Below the pieces are notes generated by a model. That model searched no databases. It saw nothing but the letters and a program-made list of their open reading frames with translations, and was not told the origin of the DNA. DNA of 64,000 bases, from the NCBI GenBank assembly GCA_902526115.1, contig CABZJV010000001.1, forward strand, positions 42,300 to 106,299, written 5' to 3'. This document shows positions 37,125 to 44,481 of this stretch, piece after piece (the stretch's first letter is position 1; each line of letters starts with the position of its first letter). Origin of the DNA: an uncultured Pelagibacteraceae bacterium. GTDB taxonomy: Bacteria > Pseudomonadota > Alphaproteobacteria > Pelagibacterales > Pelagibacteraceae. The position numbers and the translations under genes are program-made.

Positions 37125-38030
37125 ATGCTAGAGCTTAAAAGTCCAAAAATTGCTATTCCTGTTGTTTTAATTGCAGGTTTGTTATGGTCATTTGGTCCAT
37201 TAGTTGTAAGGCATATGGATAATCCTCATTTAGTTCCTTGGCAGTATATATTTGGAAGAGGTTTAACTATTTTCATTTTGTTAAACCTTTATTTATTTTT
37301 TGAAGAAGGGAAAAATTTTTATAAGAATTATTTAAAAATTGGATTATCAGGAATAATAGGTGGCTCTGGCCTAGGTATTGCAATGATCACATTTATTTAT
37401 TCAATTACAAACACAAGTGCAGCAGTAACATTACTTTGTTTAGCTGCTATGCCATTTTTTACGGCTTTGCTAGCATTCTTATTTTTAAGAGAAAGAATTT
37501 CGTTTAATGTTTGGATTTCTATTATTTTAGCTTCTGTTGGAATATTGATTATGGCTATTGGTAGTACTGGAGAAAAATCTTTAGCTGGATTTATATTTGG
37601 TCTCACGTCTTCAATTGGGTTCTCAATTTTTTCAGTAACATTGAGATGGAAAAAAGAAACTCCAAAATTTACAACCGTAGCTTTTTCTGGATTATTTTGT
37701 TTTATATTTGCTTCAATCGTAATACTAATTAAGGATCAAGTATTTTTCGCTTCTAGTTATAATGGATCATTATTTTCTCTTCATGGAACATTAGTATGCT
37801 TTGGTTTAATTTTATATTCAATTGGCTCCAAAGCAATACCAGCGGCTGAATTAACTTTATTGTCACTAACCGAAGTAGTAGGAGGAATTTTTTGGGTCTG
37901 GCTACCTATATTTGGGATCAATGAAGTCCCATCAACAAATACAATTATTGGAGGATTTTTTCTTTTTGTATCTTTAATTTATTACAGCCTAATTATGAAA
38001 TGGAACAAAAGATATATAGCCTTAAATTAA
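37125..38030 (+). CDS. EamA/DMT-superfamily transporter (amidinotransferase operon)
   Basis: A 301-residue membrane protein with ten predicted helices in two EamA repeats. Repeat 1 includes LIAGLLWSFGPLVVRHMDNPHLVPWQ, and the helix 4 region has TNTSAAVTLLCLAAMPFF followed by FLRERISFNVW. Repeat 2 includes SLTEVVGGIFWVWLPIFGINEVPS. The following amidinotransferase gene begins 3 bp after its stop and threonine aldolase follows that, so it likely moves an amino acid or guanidino compound. The direction and substrate are not visible from sequence. Confidence 0.85.
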   Translation: MLELKSPKIAIPVVLIAGLLWSFGPLVVRHMDNPHLVPWQYIFGRGLTIFILLNLYLFFEEGKNFYKNYLKIGLSGIIGGSGLGIAMITFIYSITNTSAAVTLLCLAAMPFFTALLAFLFLRERISFNVWISIILASVGILIMAIGSTGEKSLAGFIFGLTSSIGFSIFSVTLRWKKETPKFTTVAFSGLFCFIFASIVILIKDQVFFASSYNGSLFSLHGTLVCFGLILYSIGSKAIPAAELTLLSLTEVVGGIFWVWLPIFGINEVPSTNTIIGGFFLFVSLIYYSLIMKWNKRYIALN

Positions 38031-38033
38031 TAG

Positions 38034-39149
38034 ATGAATAAAAATAACATTATTGTTAATAGTTGGAATGAATGGGATCCATTAAAACATGTGATCGTTG
38101 GTAAGGCAGATGGCACTTGTATTCCAGCACCAGAACCAGCACTAGATGCAAAAGTCCCTGAAGACAGCGATATGAGAGGGCAGTTTGGTCCCAGAACTAG
38201 AGATACAGTGGATAAAGCCAATCAATTATTAGATGATTTTGCAGCTATTCTTGAAAAAAAAGGAATTAATGTTGACCGACCAACTCCAATAGATTTTAAT
38301 CAAAAAACATCGACGCCTGATTGGGAAGCGGAGACTATGTTTGGCTGTATGCCACCCAGAGATGTTTTACTTACTGTAGGAAACGAAATACTTGAAGCAA
38401 CTATGAGTTATCGTTGTAGATGGTTTGAATATTTATGTTATAGACCATTAATTCAGCATTATTACAATCAAGATCCTAACATGCGTCACGAGTCTGCACC
38501 AAAACCTAGACTAACAGATTTAGACTATAGAAAAGATTATCTATCCGATAAAATTGGAATTCAAAAACGATTGGAGTGGACTGAAAAAAAACACTTTGTA
38601 ACTACTGAAGAGGAACCTTTATTTGATGCAGCTGACGTTTTGAGATTTGGAAAAGACCTGGTAGTACAACATGGTTTCACTACCAATCTTAAAGGAATTG
38701 ATTGGTTGAAAAGACATTATAAAGACCATCGAGTTCATACAGTAAATTTTCCAGGAGATCCATACCCAATTCATATTGATGCAACATTTACACCGATTAA
38801 AGAGGGATTAATTATAAACAATCCTCAGAGAAAGTTACCTAATGAACAGAGAAAATTATTTCAAAATAATGGTTGGGAAATTATTGATAGTGCACAACCT
38901 GCTCATAATGAACCACCTCCTTTGTGCTATTCATCTACATGGCTTTCTATGAATGTACTTGTTTTAGATCCTAAAACTGTTTGTGTAGAAAAAAGTGAAA
39001 TTTATCAAGCAGAGCAATTAGACAAATTAGGTATGGAGGTTATTCCAGTGGAACTTAGAGATGCCTACGCATTTGGAGGAGGTCTTCACTGTTGTACTGC
39101 AGATGTTTATAGAGAAGGAGTATTAAAGGATTATTTTCCAAAGCAATAG
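38034..39149 (+). CDS. glycine amidinotransferase-like enzyme (arginine:glycine amidinotransferase family)
   Basis: A 371-residue pentein-fold amidinotransferase closely patterned on animal AGAT (GATM). The catalytic elements are visible: FDAADVLRFGKD with the Asp, HIDATFTPI with the His, and GGGLHCCTADVYREG with the nucleophilic Cys near the C-terminus. Supporting blocks include SWNEWDPLKHVIVG at the start, CMPPRDVLLTVGNEI and WLSMNVLVLD. The expected reaction moves an amidino group from arginine to glycine (or another amine), giving guanidinoacetate and ornithine. The threonine aldolase gene starts 2 bp after its stop, so glycine formation and use appear linked. Acceptor specificity is inferred. 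Confidence 0.88.
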   Translation: MNKNNIIVNSWNEWDPLKHVIVGKADGTCIPAPEPALDAKVPEDSDMRGQFGPRTRDTVDKANQLLDDFAAILEKKGINVDRPTPIDFNQKTSTPDWEAETMFGCMPPRDVLLTVGNEILEATMSYRCRWFEYLCYRPLIQHYYNQDPNMRHESAPKPRLTDLDYRKDYLSDKIGIQKRLEWTEKKHFVTTEEEPLFDAADVLRFGKDLVVQHGFTTNLKGIDWLKRHYKDHRVHTVNFPGDPYPIHIDATFTPIKEGLIINNPQRKLPNEQRKLFQNNGWEIIDSAQPAHNEPPPLCYSSTWLSMNVLVLDPKTVCVEKSEIYQAEQLDKLGMEVIPVELRDAYAFGGGLHCCTADVYREGVLKDYFPKQ

Positions 39150-39151
39150 AT

Positions 39152-40198
39152 ATGGCACAGATTAAGACTAAAAGAGATAGAGTAAAGTTTGCTTCAGACA
39201 ATGTGACAGGAGCATGTCCAGCTGTTTTAGATGCTATTTTAAAAGCAAATGATGGTGACAGGACACCTTATGGCAATGACCAAATATCAACTGATTTGCA
39301 AAATAAATTCTCAGAAATTTTTGAAAAAGAAGTAATTGTTTTTCCAACAGCATCTGGAACAGCTGCTAACGCATTAGCCTTATCAACTATGACTCCGTCA
39401 TTTGGGAATATTTATTGTCATAAATATTCTCACATAAATACTGATGAATGTGGAGCACCTGAATTTTATACTGGAGGAGCAAAACTAATAACCCTTAATG
39501 GTATAGATGGAAAAATTACAGCTAAAGAATTAGATGAAAATATAAATGGAAAAGATATTGTTCATCACACTCAACCTTCTTCAGTTAGTATTACGCAATT
39601 AACTGAAACTGGAGAAGCTTATCAATTAGATGAAATTAAAAAAATTTCAGATGTTGCTCATAATCATAAATTAAATATTCATATGGACGGAGCGAGATTT
39701 GCAAATGCTTTAGTATCTTTAAATTGTACACCAGCAGAAATGACTTGGAAGTCAGGAATAGACGCACTTTCATTTGGTGCTACAAAAAATGGTTGTTTAG
39801 CTGCTGAAGCAATAATATTTTTTAAATCTGAATTGGTTGGAAATTTACCTTTTTTAATGAAAAGGGCTGGACATTTATTATCTAAAATGAGTTTTGTTTC
39901 TGCACAATTAGATGCCTACATTTCAAATGATGTATGGTTAAAAAATGCAAGGCACGCCAATGCTATGGGCAAAAAATTGAGTGAAGGGCTGAATAATCAT
40001 CCTGAAATTAAGCTAGCTTATCCGACATCAGCGAATGAGGTATTTGTAAAAATACCTGAGAATATCATTCGTAATTTAAATTCTGAAGGTTATACAATTA
40101 ATGATGATGAATGGGATGGAAAGAATGTTAGACTGGTTACTGCATGGAATACTGATCCCAAAGATATTGATATATTTTTAGATATAATTAAATCCTAA
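39152..40198 (+). CDS. ltaE: low-specificity L-threonine aldolase
   Basis: A 348-residue fold-type I PLP enzyme cleaving threonine or allo-threonine to glycine and acetaldehyde. Diagnostic pieces are FASDNVTGACPAVLDAI, DRTPYGND, FPTASGTAANALAL, HMDGARFANAL (cofactor-binding Asp) and LSFGATKNGCLAAEAI with the PLP lysine in TKNG. The Tyr and His residues of the N-terminal substrate loop are retained. It is coupled to the amidinotransferase gene (2-bp gap). A serine or phenylserine aldolase activity is a possible alternative within the family. It is followed tail to tail by a small minus-strand gene only 1 bp away. Confidence 0.9.
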   Translation: MAQIKTKRDRVKFASDNVTGACPAVLDAILKANDGDRTPYGNDQISTDLQNKFSEIFEKEVIVFPTASGTAANALALSTMTPSFGNIYCHKYSHINTDECGAPEFYTGGAKLITLNGIDGKITAKELDENINGKDIVHHTQPSSVSITQLTETGEAYQLDEIKKISDVAHNHKLNIHMDGARFANALVSLNCTPAEMTWKSGIDALSFGATKNGCLAAEAIIFFKSELVGNLPFLMKRAGHLLSKMSFVSAQLDAYISNDVWLKNARHANAMGKKLSEGLNNHPEIKLAYPTSANEVFVKIPENIIRNLNSEGYTINDDEWDGKNVRLVTAWNTDPKDIDIFLDIIKS

Positions 40199-40199
40199 A

Positions 40200-40427
40200 T
40201 TAACTAGGATTTTCCTTAAGATAATTTATATAATCAACAACTTCATCAAATCTATTATCCTCTATATCTTTATAGCTGGTATTAAATTTATCTTTTAAAG
40301 CAAGGGCTACGTGTGCGTAAGGATTTCGTCCCTTTGGATGATTTGGATGTTCGGGCAATTGTCCTTGTAAATAAAGTCCGGCTTCCTGGATCATTTTCCA
40401 CAGTAGGCTTCGATTTTTCTCGTTCAT
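40200..40427 (-). CDS. small ORF6C-like conserved protein
   Basis: A 75-residue protein, MNEKNRSLLWKMIQEAG at the start, then GRNPYAHVALALKDKFNTSYKDI and a helical end. The spacing of aromatic and hydrophobic residues around KDKFNTSYKDIEDNRFDEVVDYI recalls the ORF6C domain found at the C-terminus of phage antirepressors, but this is a free-standing small protein and the likeness is by eye only. Codon use is like its neighbours and the frame is intact. A truncated second copy of its N-terminus exists 1.3 kb away on the same strand (41711-41779), which supports it being a real gene. Function unknown. Confidence 0.65.
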   Translation of the reverse strand: MNEKNRSLLWKMIQEAGLYLQGQLPEHPNHPKGRNPYAHVALALKDKFNTSYKDIEDNRFDEVVDYINYLKENPS

Positions 40428-40438
40428 ACTACCTAAAA

Positions 40439-40522
40439 CTATGTTCTATCTCTAAATGTTCTAGTTTGGGGACTAGTTATCCCATAAAATCCTATAACCA
40501 TGATCCCTAAAAGTTTTTTCAT
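40439..40522 (-). pseudogene. truncated copy of the signal-peptide start of the neighbouring secreted gene
   Basis: A 27-codon frame, MKKLLGIMVIGFYG then a divergent end, begins 14 nt after the stop of the 330-residue secreted-protein gene. Its first 21 nt are identical to the beginning of that gene (41509-41529), and similarity continues for roughly another 10-15 nt before breaking off. It therefore looks like a copied signal-peptide start without a mature protein. It contains repeat B (40447-40478) in its second half. It may be non-functional or translated as a short peptide. Confidence 0.55.
40447..40478. repeat. 32-bp repeat B, copy 1
   Basis: This 32-bp sequence, beginning TATCTCTAAATG and ending in GGGGACTAGTT, recurs at 41572-41603 in the same orientation with a single mismatch. 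Its core CTAGT-TTGGGG-ACTAG can fold into a short hairpin. Neither copy lies in a recognised gene. Confidence 0.85.
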
Positions 40523-40536
40523 TTATTCATAATTCT

Positions 40537-41529
40537 TTAATACCCTCTACCCACTTTAAATATCTTTAAACCTTCTTTTGGTAAATTACCTTCAAGAATT
40601 TTACAATATTTAACATTTTCCTTGATTCTATTTCTTTCTTTTTTTTTAAATTTAACCCATGAAAAAGATGTTCCTTTTTCTCTTTTTTTAACTGGATCAT
40701 AACTACATTTTTCACCATCAAGAACATCTCCACATTTTGTACTATAGCTAAAATCTTTTATTGATAATGTGGTAGGCCCCTTACTTTTTTTATTTAACCA
40801 TCTATACAAACCAACTTTAAATTTAGTCCCTTCACCAACTACTACATTAGGGCCAAAAAGTTCCATAATTTTTTCACCATTAAGCCATGCAATAAACTCA
40901 CCATCTTTTTCTTTTGATGGAGTATATTTGAATTCAATTGTATTAAATTCCTCAAATTGTTTTTGAAATCCTAGATCAAAGTAATAAGTTAGTTTGTCAA
41001 AAAATAAATTATCTTCATCGCATGGTTTTGCAGTTTTTTTTACTAGCCAATATGAAAGTACAACTTTATTTTCATCCGCAGTATCTTCATTATTCCAATA
41101 AGCTATATGTATCGAAGGCAATATAGGTATACCTTTTTTATCTGTCCCAACTGTTTGTAATACAGATCCCTCTGCCTTACTCTTATCATTAATTTTAAAA
41201 GTGTATTTTGCATAAAGCGGTATACCGTGCTTAAAATAATCTTTATTTTTTGTATCAAACTCCCACCTTTGATGTCTTCCTGAACTATTTTTCCAATCGT
41301 CTTTATGTCCCTTCATTTTTTTTGTTATCTTTATTTCAATAACTTTATCTCCACCTTCTTCCATAATAGACAAAACTTTTTTAGTTTTTTTTATTGCTCT
41401 TAAACTTTTTTCCATTTTTTTTGCTTCAGCTCCTAGTATTTCATTTTTAAAAAACTTTAGAGAATCTTCTGCTTGAACTGATAAAGTGCATAAAAAACCA
41501 AGAACTACGATCCCTAAAAGTTTTTTCAT
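40537..41529 (-). CDS. secreted protein with polysaccharide-lyase/ConA-like appearance
   Basis: A 330-residue protein with a signal peptide (MKKLLGIVVLGFLCTLSVQA) and a beta-rich mature region. RHQRWEFDTKNKDYF, YAKYTFKI, SIHIAYWNN, FKYTPSKEKDGEFIAWLNGE and KFKVGLYRW resemble the heparin-lyase-like jelly-roll (Polysacc_lyase type) with its late N-G-x and K-x-G-x-Y-R elements. That likeness is by eye and no catalytic residue can be confirmed. The C-terminal 60 residues hold three Cys and many Lys. The gene is flanked by repeats: its first 21 nt are copied downstream, and repeat B lies 43 bp upstream. It may bind or cleave a polysaccharide in the periplasm or outside the cell. Confidence 0.55.
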   Translation of the reverse strand: MKKLLGIVVLGFLCTLSVQAEDSLKFFKNEILGAEAKKMEKSLRAIKKTKKVLSIMEEGGDKVIEIKITKKMKGHKDDWKNSSGRHQRWEFDTKNKDYFKHGIPLYAKYTFKINDKSKAEGSVLQTVGTDKKGIPILPSIHIAYWNNEDTADENKVVLSYWLVKKTAKPCDEDNLFFDKLTYYFDLGFQKQFEEFNTIEFKYTPSKEKDGEFIAWLNGEKIMELFGPNVVVGEGTKFKVGLYRWLNKKSKGPTTLSIKDFSYSTKCGDVLDGEKCSYDPVKKREKGTSFSWVKFKKKERNRIKENVKYCKILEGNLPKEGLKIFKVGRGY

Positions 41530-41571
41530 GCCAAAATGTTATCAAAAACTTCTAGAATTAACTATCTGATT

Positions 41572-41603
41572 TATCTCTAAATGTACTAGTTTGGGGACTA
41601 GTT
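41572..41603. repeat. 32-bp repeat B, copy 2
   Basis: Second copy of the 32-bp element at 40447-40478, 31 of 32 bases identical and in the same orientation. It lies in the 181-bp leader between the secreted-protein gene and the broken small-gene copy. In copy 1 the repeat lies between a signal-peptide copy and the intact small gene, so both repeats sit between the same two kinds of sequence but in mirrored order. Confidence 0.85.
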
Positions 41604-41710
41604 TGTTGCTAAAATTAACGAGTCTGTGAGTAACTTATTTTTAGTGTAAATTAAATGGCCCTCATAAGTACTGTAGTTTAATGTAGGATAGTGCAGGTAA
41701 GGTTGAACCT

Positions 41711-41779
41711 CTAATCCCCCAAATAATCGCCAGCTTCCTGAATAATTTTCCAGAGTTTACTTGCATTTTGTGTATTCAT
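41711..41779 (-). pseudogene. truncated copy of the 75-residue ORF6C-like gene
   Basis: A 22-codon frame, MNTQNASKLWKIIQEAGDYLGD, closely parallels the first 20 residues of the small gene at 40200-40427 (MNEKNRSLLWKMIQEAGLYLQG) and then stops. DNA just beyond the stop contains CAACCTTACCTGCAC, which recalls the NPYAH codons of the intact gene in another frame. Deletion plus frameshift of a full copy is the simplest reading. It lies 6 bp downstream of the PhyH gene on the same strand. It is too short for the ORF track. Confidence 0.6.
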
Positions 41780-41785
41780 TATAAG

Positions 41786-42610
41786 TTAATATGATCCTTT
41801 TTTTTCTGAACCCTTATAAAAAATATTATGAAGGTTATCATTTTCTGCTTTTTTTATTTTAATATCATTCTGATCTATCAATGAAATTGGTCTATTGATT
41901 TTCTTATGGTAATTATAATGATCAATACCTCTTGCAACTTGAACACTATTTTTACCAAGAATCTGTTTAACATTTGTACCTATATAACTTTGTATTACAA
42001 AACCTATTCTCCTATCATTGCTATTATTTATACTTGAACCGTGAACTATTCTTGGGTGATGTAGGGACATTTGTCCTGCTTTCAATTCAACAGATTTTAG
42101 TTCACTAACAGGAACTCCCTCAACAGTTTGTCCTCTTGTTAATAGATTACCTTCATTAAACTTTTCATTGTGATCTCTAATTTCTAAATGAGATTTAGGC
42201 CACATCTTCATACAACCGTTTTCTTCATAAGAATCAGTGATTGCAACCCAAGCTGTAACCCAATTATGAGGTTCTAAACCAATATATTTTGCATCTTGAT
42301 GATAACTTACAAAGCCTTCTTCCTTAGGATTTTTTATAAATAATGTTGTTCCACAAACTAAAATATTCTTTCCAATAATACTTTCAATGGTATCTAGAAT
42401 TTTTGAATTATGAACAATTGCATCAAGCTTTGGGGAAATTAAATGAACATTGTACCTACCTTTTTTATCAATTTCATTAGGAATTTTTTTTTCAATTAGT
42501 TCAATCTCTTTTCTTGCTTCAGTAGCTTCTTCTGTAGACAAAATATTAATCGGAGCTATATAACCTTCATCATTGTACTGTTTAAGTTGATTTGAACTAA
42601 GATAAGTCAT
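41786..42610 (-). CDS. phytanoyl-CoA dioxygenase (PhyH) family Fe(II)/2-oxoglutarate oxygenase
   Basis: A 274-residue double-stranded beta-helix dioxygenase. The iron-binding set is visible as SYHQDAKY (His-x-Asp) near residue 103 and HHPRIVHGSS with the distal His, and the following RRIGFVIQSY supplies the 2-oxoglutarate Arg. ENGCMKMWPKSH is a further family mark. PhyH proteins hydroxylate very diverse substrates, including phosphonates (PhnY), ectoine and acyl compounds, so the substrate is open. It is divergent from the MOSC gene (47-bp gap). A broken small-gene copy and the repeat mosaic lie downstream. Confidence 0.85.
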   Translation of the reverse strand: MTYLSSNQLKQYNDEGYIAPINILSTEEATEARKEIELIEKKIPNEIDKKGRYNVHLISPKLDAIVHNSKILDTIESIIGKNILVCGTTLFIKNPKEEGFVSYHQDAKYIGLEPHNWVTAWVAITDSYEENGCMKMWPKSHLEIRDHNEKFNEGNLLTRGQTVEGVPVSELKSVELKAGQMSLHHPRIVHGSSINNSNDRRIGFVIQSYIGTNVKQILGKNSVQVARGIDHYNYHKKINRPISLIDQNDIKIKKAENDNLHNIFYKGSEKKGSY

Positions 42611-42657
42611 ATTATTTTTTAGAGACTATATGAGCAAAACTTTTTCTTCAATAATTT

Positions 42658-43104
42658 ATGTCTGAGGTTTTAAAATTAGGTATTACAGCAATTAATAATC
42701 AGTCAATTCAGGAAGTAGACTCAATAGAGGTTATAGCAAATCAAGGAATAGTCGGAGATAGACATTTTAAAAAATTCAACGACCCTTACAATCAAATATC
42801 ATTAATAGAATCTGAAGGTATTGATAATTATAATATTAAATTTGGATTAAATATTTCATATATAGATTTTAGAAGAAACGTCGTTACTAAAGGTATCAAA
42901 TTAAACGCCCTTGTTGGAAAGAAATTTAAAGTTGGCACTGTAGAGCTTGAAGGATTAGATTTATGTAGACCCTGTAGGCATTTGTCAGAAATTCTTAATC
43001 AAAATAACATAATTAAAGAATTTATAAAAAAAGGTGGACTAAGATGTCAAATTTTGTCCTCATCTAATATAAATGTTGGAGATAAAATAAAGGCGTTAGT
43101 ATAA
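42658..43104 (+). CDS. MOSC-domain protein
   Basis: A 148-residue protein consisting of a single MOSC domain. Typical points are IVGDRHF early, NQISLIESEGID, DFRRNVVTKGI, and LEGLDLCRPCRHLSEIL with the conserved Cys, then GGLRCQILSSSNINVGDKI. MOSC domains occur in molybdenum cofactor sulfurases and in mARC/YiiM-like enzymes, where the Cys coordinates molybdenum. A stand-alone short form may carry or transfer sulfur or cofactor. It is divergent from the PhyH gene and convergent with the MFS gene (19-bp gap). Confidence 0.85.
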   Translation: MSEVLKLGITAINNQSIQEVDSIEVIANQGIVGDRHFKKFNDPYNQISLIESEGIDNYNIKFGLNISYIDFRRNVVTKGIKLNALVGKKFKVGTVELEGLDLCRPCRHLSEILNQNNIIKEFIKKGGLRCQILSSSNINVGDKIKALV

Positions 43105-43123
43105 TAATTTATTATTCAGAAAT

Positions 43124-44425
43124 TTATATTTTTTCCTCATTACTCACAAAATCTGGTTTATTAGGTTCTTCAATCGGCTCAGTTGTTGGGTTAAGCTCGA
43201 TACCAGCTGGTGTAATTGATTGTGGCATAGCAATGAATTGTGAATCTGGATTCTCAACAGCTGGTCTAATTTTTGATCTATAGACTCCATAGATGCCGAT
43301 TAATGAATGAAAAAATATTAAAAATATAAAAAAACCATTTAAACCAGTTAAGTCCATAAAAACTGAACATAAAAAAGGTCCACCCATTGCACCCAGTCCA
43401 AAAATAAATTGTAAACTAGCACCGGCAGCAACAAATTTTTCTTTAGGTATAAAGTCATTAGTATGAGCTAAAATTAAGGAAAACATTGGTAAACTACAAA
43501 AAGAAAATAAAATTAAAAAAACATAAAACCAAAATTTACTTGTAGCCAGACCCTCGGGTAAATACATTTGACCAGAGGCAAAAATTGCACATAAAGCAAA
43601 AAATGCTGCTGCAAAACTTACAATAATTATAACTTTTCTACGGTCGTACATGTCAGACAATTTTCCAATTGGCCACTGTGAGATTGCACCTGAGATAGCG
43701 AGCATAAATGTAACTAATGAAATTTGAAAGATAGTAAAATTCATACCTGCAGCATAAACTGCCAATAATGTAAATAAGGCCGATTGTGCGGCTCCATAAA
43801 ACAAAGAACTTATCATTCCGAAAGGAGAGGAAATATAAACTTCTTGAATTGACATTGACTCAATTTTTTTAAAAGTTGGTGGTTTTCTTTTAGTCAGCAA
43901 AATTGGAACAAGCGCACCTGAAGTTATAATAGAAATTAATATAAAAGGTTCGAAATTAATTGGATTACTAAAGTTCAGTAAAAGCATTCCGCATCCCATG
44001 GTTCCGTACAAAATCACCATATAAATAGATAAAACACTTCCTCTATTTTTATTACTTGCTCTATCGTTCAACCAGCTTTCAGCAACTGTATAAATAGAAA
44101 CCATACTTATTCCTGTAAGCACTCGGAGCAAAAACCATATAAATGGATTTACAAATATAGCGTGTAAAAGAATTACTAAAGATGCAATAGATGCAAAAGC
44201 AGCATAAATTCTTATATGTCCTACTTGAGAAACTAATCTTGGTATAGTAATTGCTCCTAAAAAATATCCCACAAAATAACCAGACATCATAAATCCAGTT
44301 GCAGTAATGCTAAACTCCTCTTTAACAGCTCTTACACCAAGCAATGATCCCTGAAAACCGTAGGCAAGCATGATCGCCCCCATACCTAAAAATAGCGCCC
44401 AGGAATTTTTTAACACTTTGTTCAT
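43124..44425 (-). CDS. MFS transporter, YcaD-like
   Basis: A 433-residue protein with twelve hydrophobic segments and the major facilitator layout. An early AYGFQGSLLGVRAVKEEF, the central YTVAESWLNDRASNKNRGSVLS and the second-half ISQWPIGKLSDMYDRRKVIII (the G-x-L-S-D-x-x-x-R-R/K loop) resemble the YcaD/YfkF group. The C-terminal 45 residues form a Pro/Glu-rich soluble tail, unusual for the group. The substrate is unknown. It is the last gene of a minus-strand run from gshA through gshB and an EamA transporter; the gap to the EamA gene is 56 bp. Confidence 0.85.
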   Translation of the reverse strand: MNKVLKNSWALFLGMGAIMLAYGFQGSLLGVRAVKEEFSITATGFMMSGYFVGYFLGAITIPRLVSQVGHIRIYAAFASIASLVILLHAIFVNPFIWFLLRVLTGISMVSIYTVAESWLNDRASNKNRGSVLSIYMVILYGTMGCGMLLLNFSNPINFEPFILISIITSGALVPILLTKRKPPTFKKIESMSIQEVYISSPFGMISSLFYGAAQSALFTLLAVYAAGMNFTIFQISLVTFMLAISGAISQWPIGKLSDMYDRRKVIIIVSFAAAFFALCAIFASGQMYLPEGLATSKFWFYVFLILFSFCSLPMFSLILAHTNDFIPKEKFVAAGASLQFIFGLGAMGGPFLCSVFMDLTGLNGFFIFLIFFHSLIGIYGVYRSKIRPAVENPDSQFIAMPQSITPAGIELNPTTEPIEEPNKPDFVSNEEKI

Positions 44426-44481
44426 ATGAAACGCTATCTATTTCTGATTTGTGGCCAAATCAAGTTAATACTTATTGGGCT

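Noticed and set aside
40313-40510. 65-residue plus-strand ORF
   Set aside because: Antisense to the small ORF6C-like gene and the repeat region; the opposite strand has the supported coding frames.
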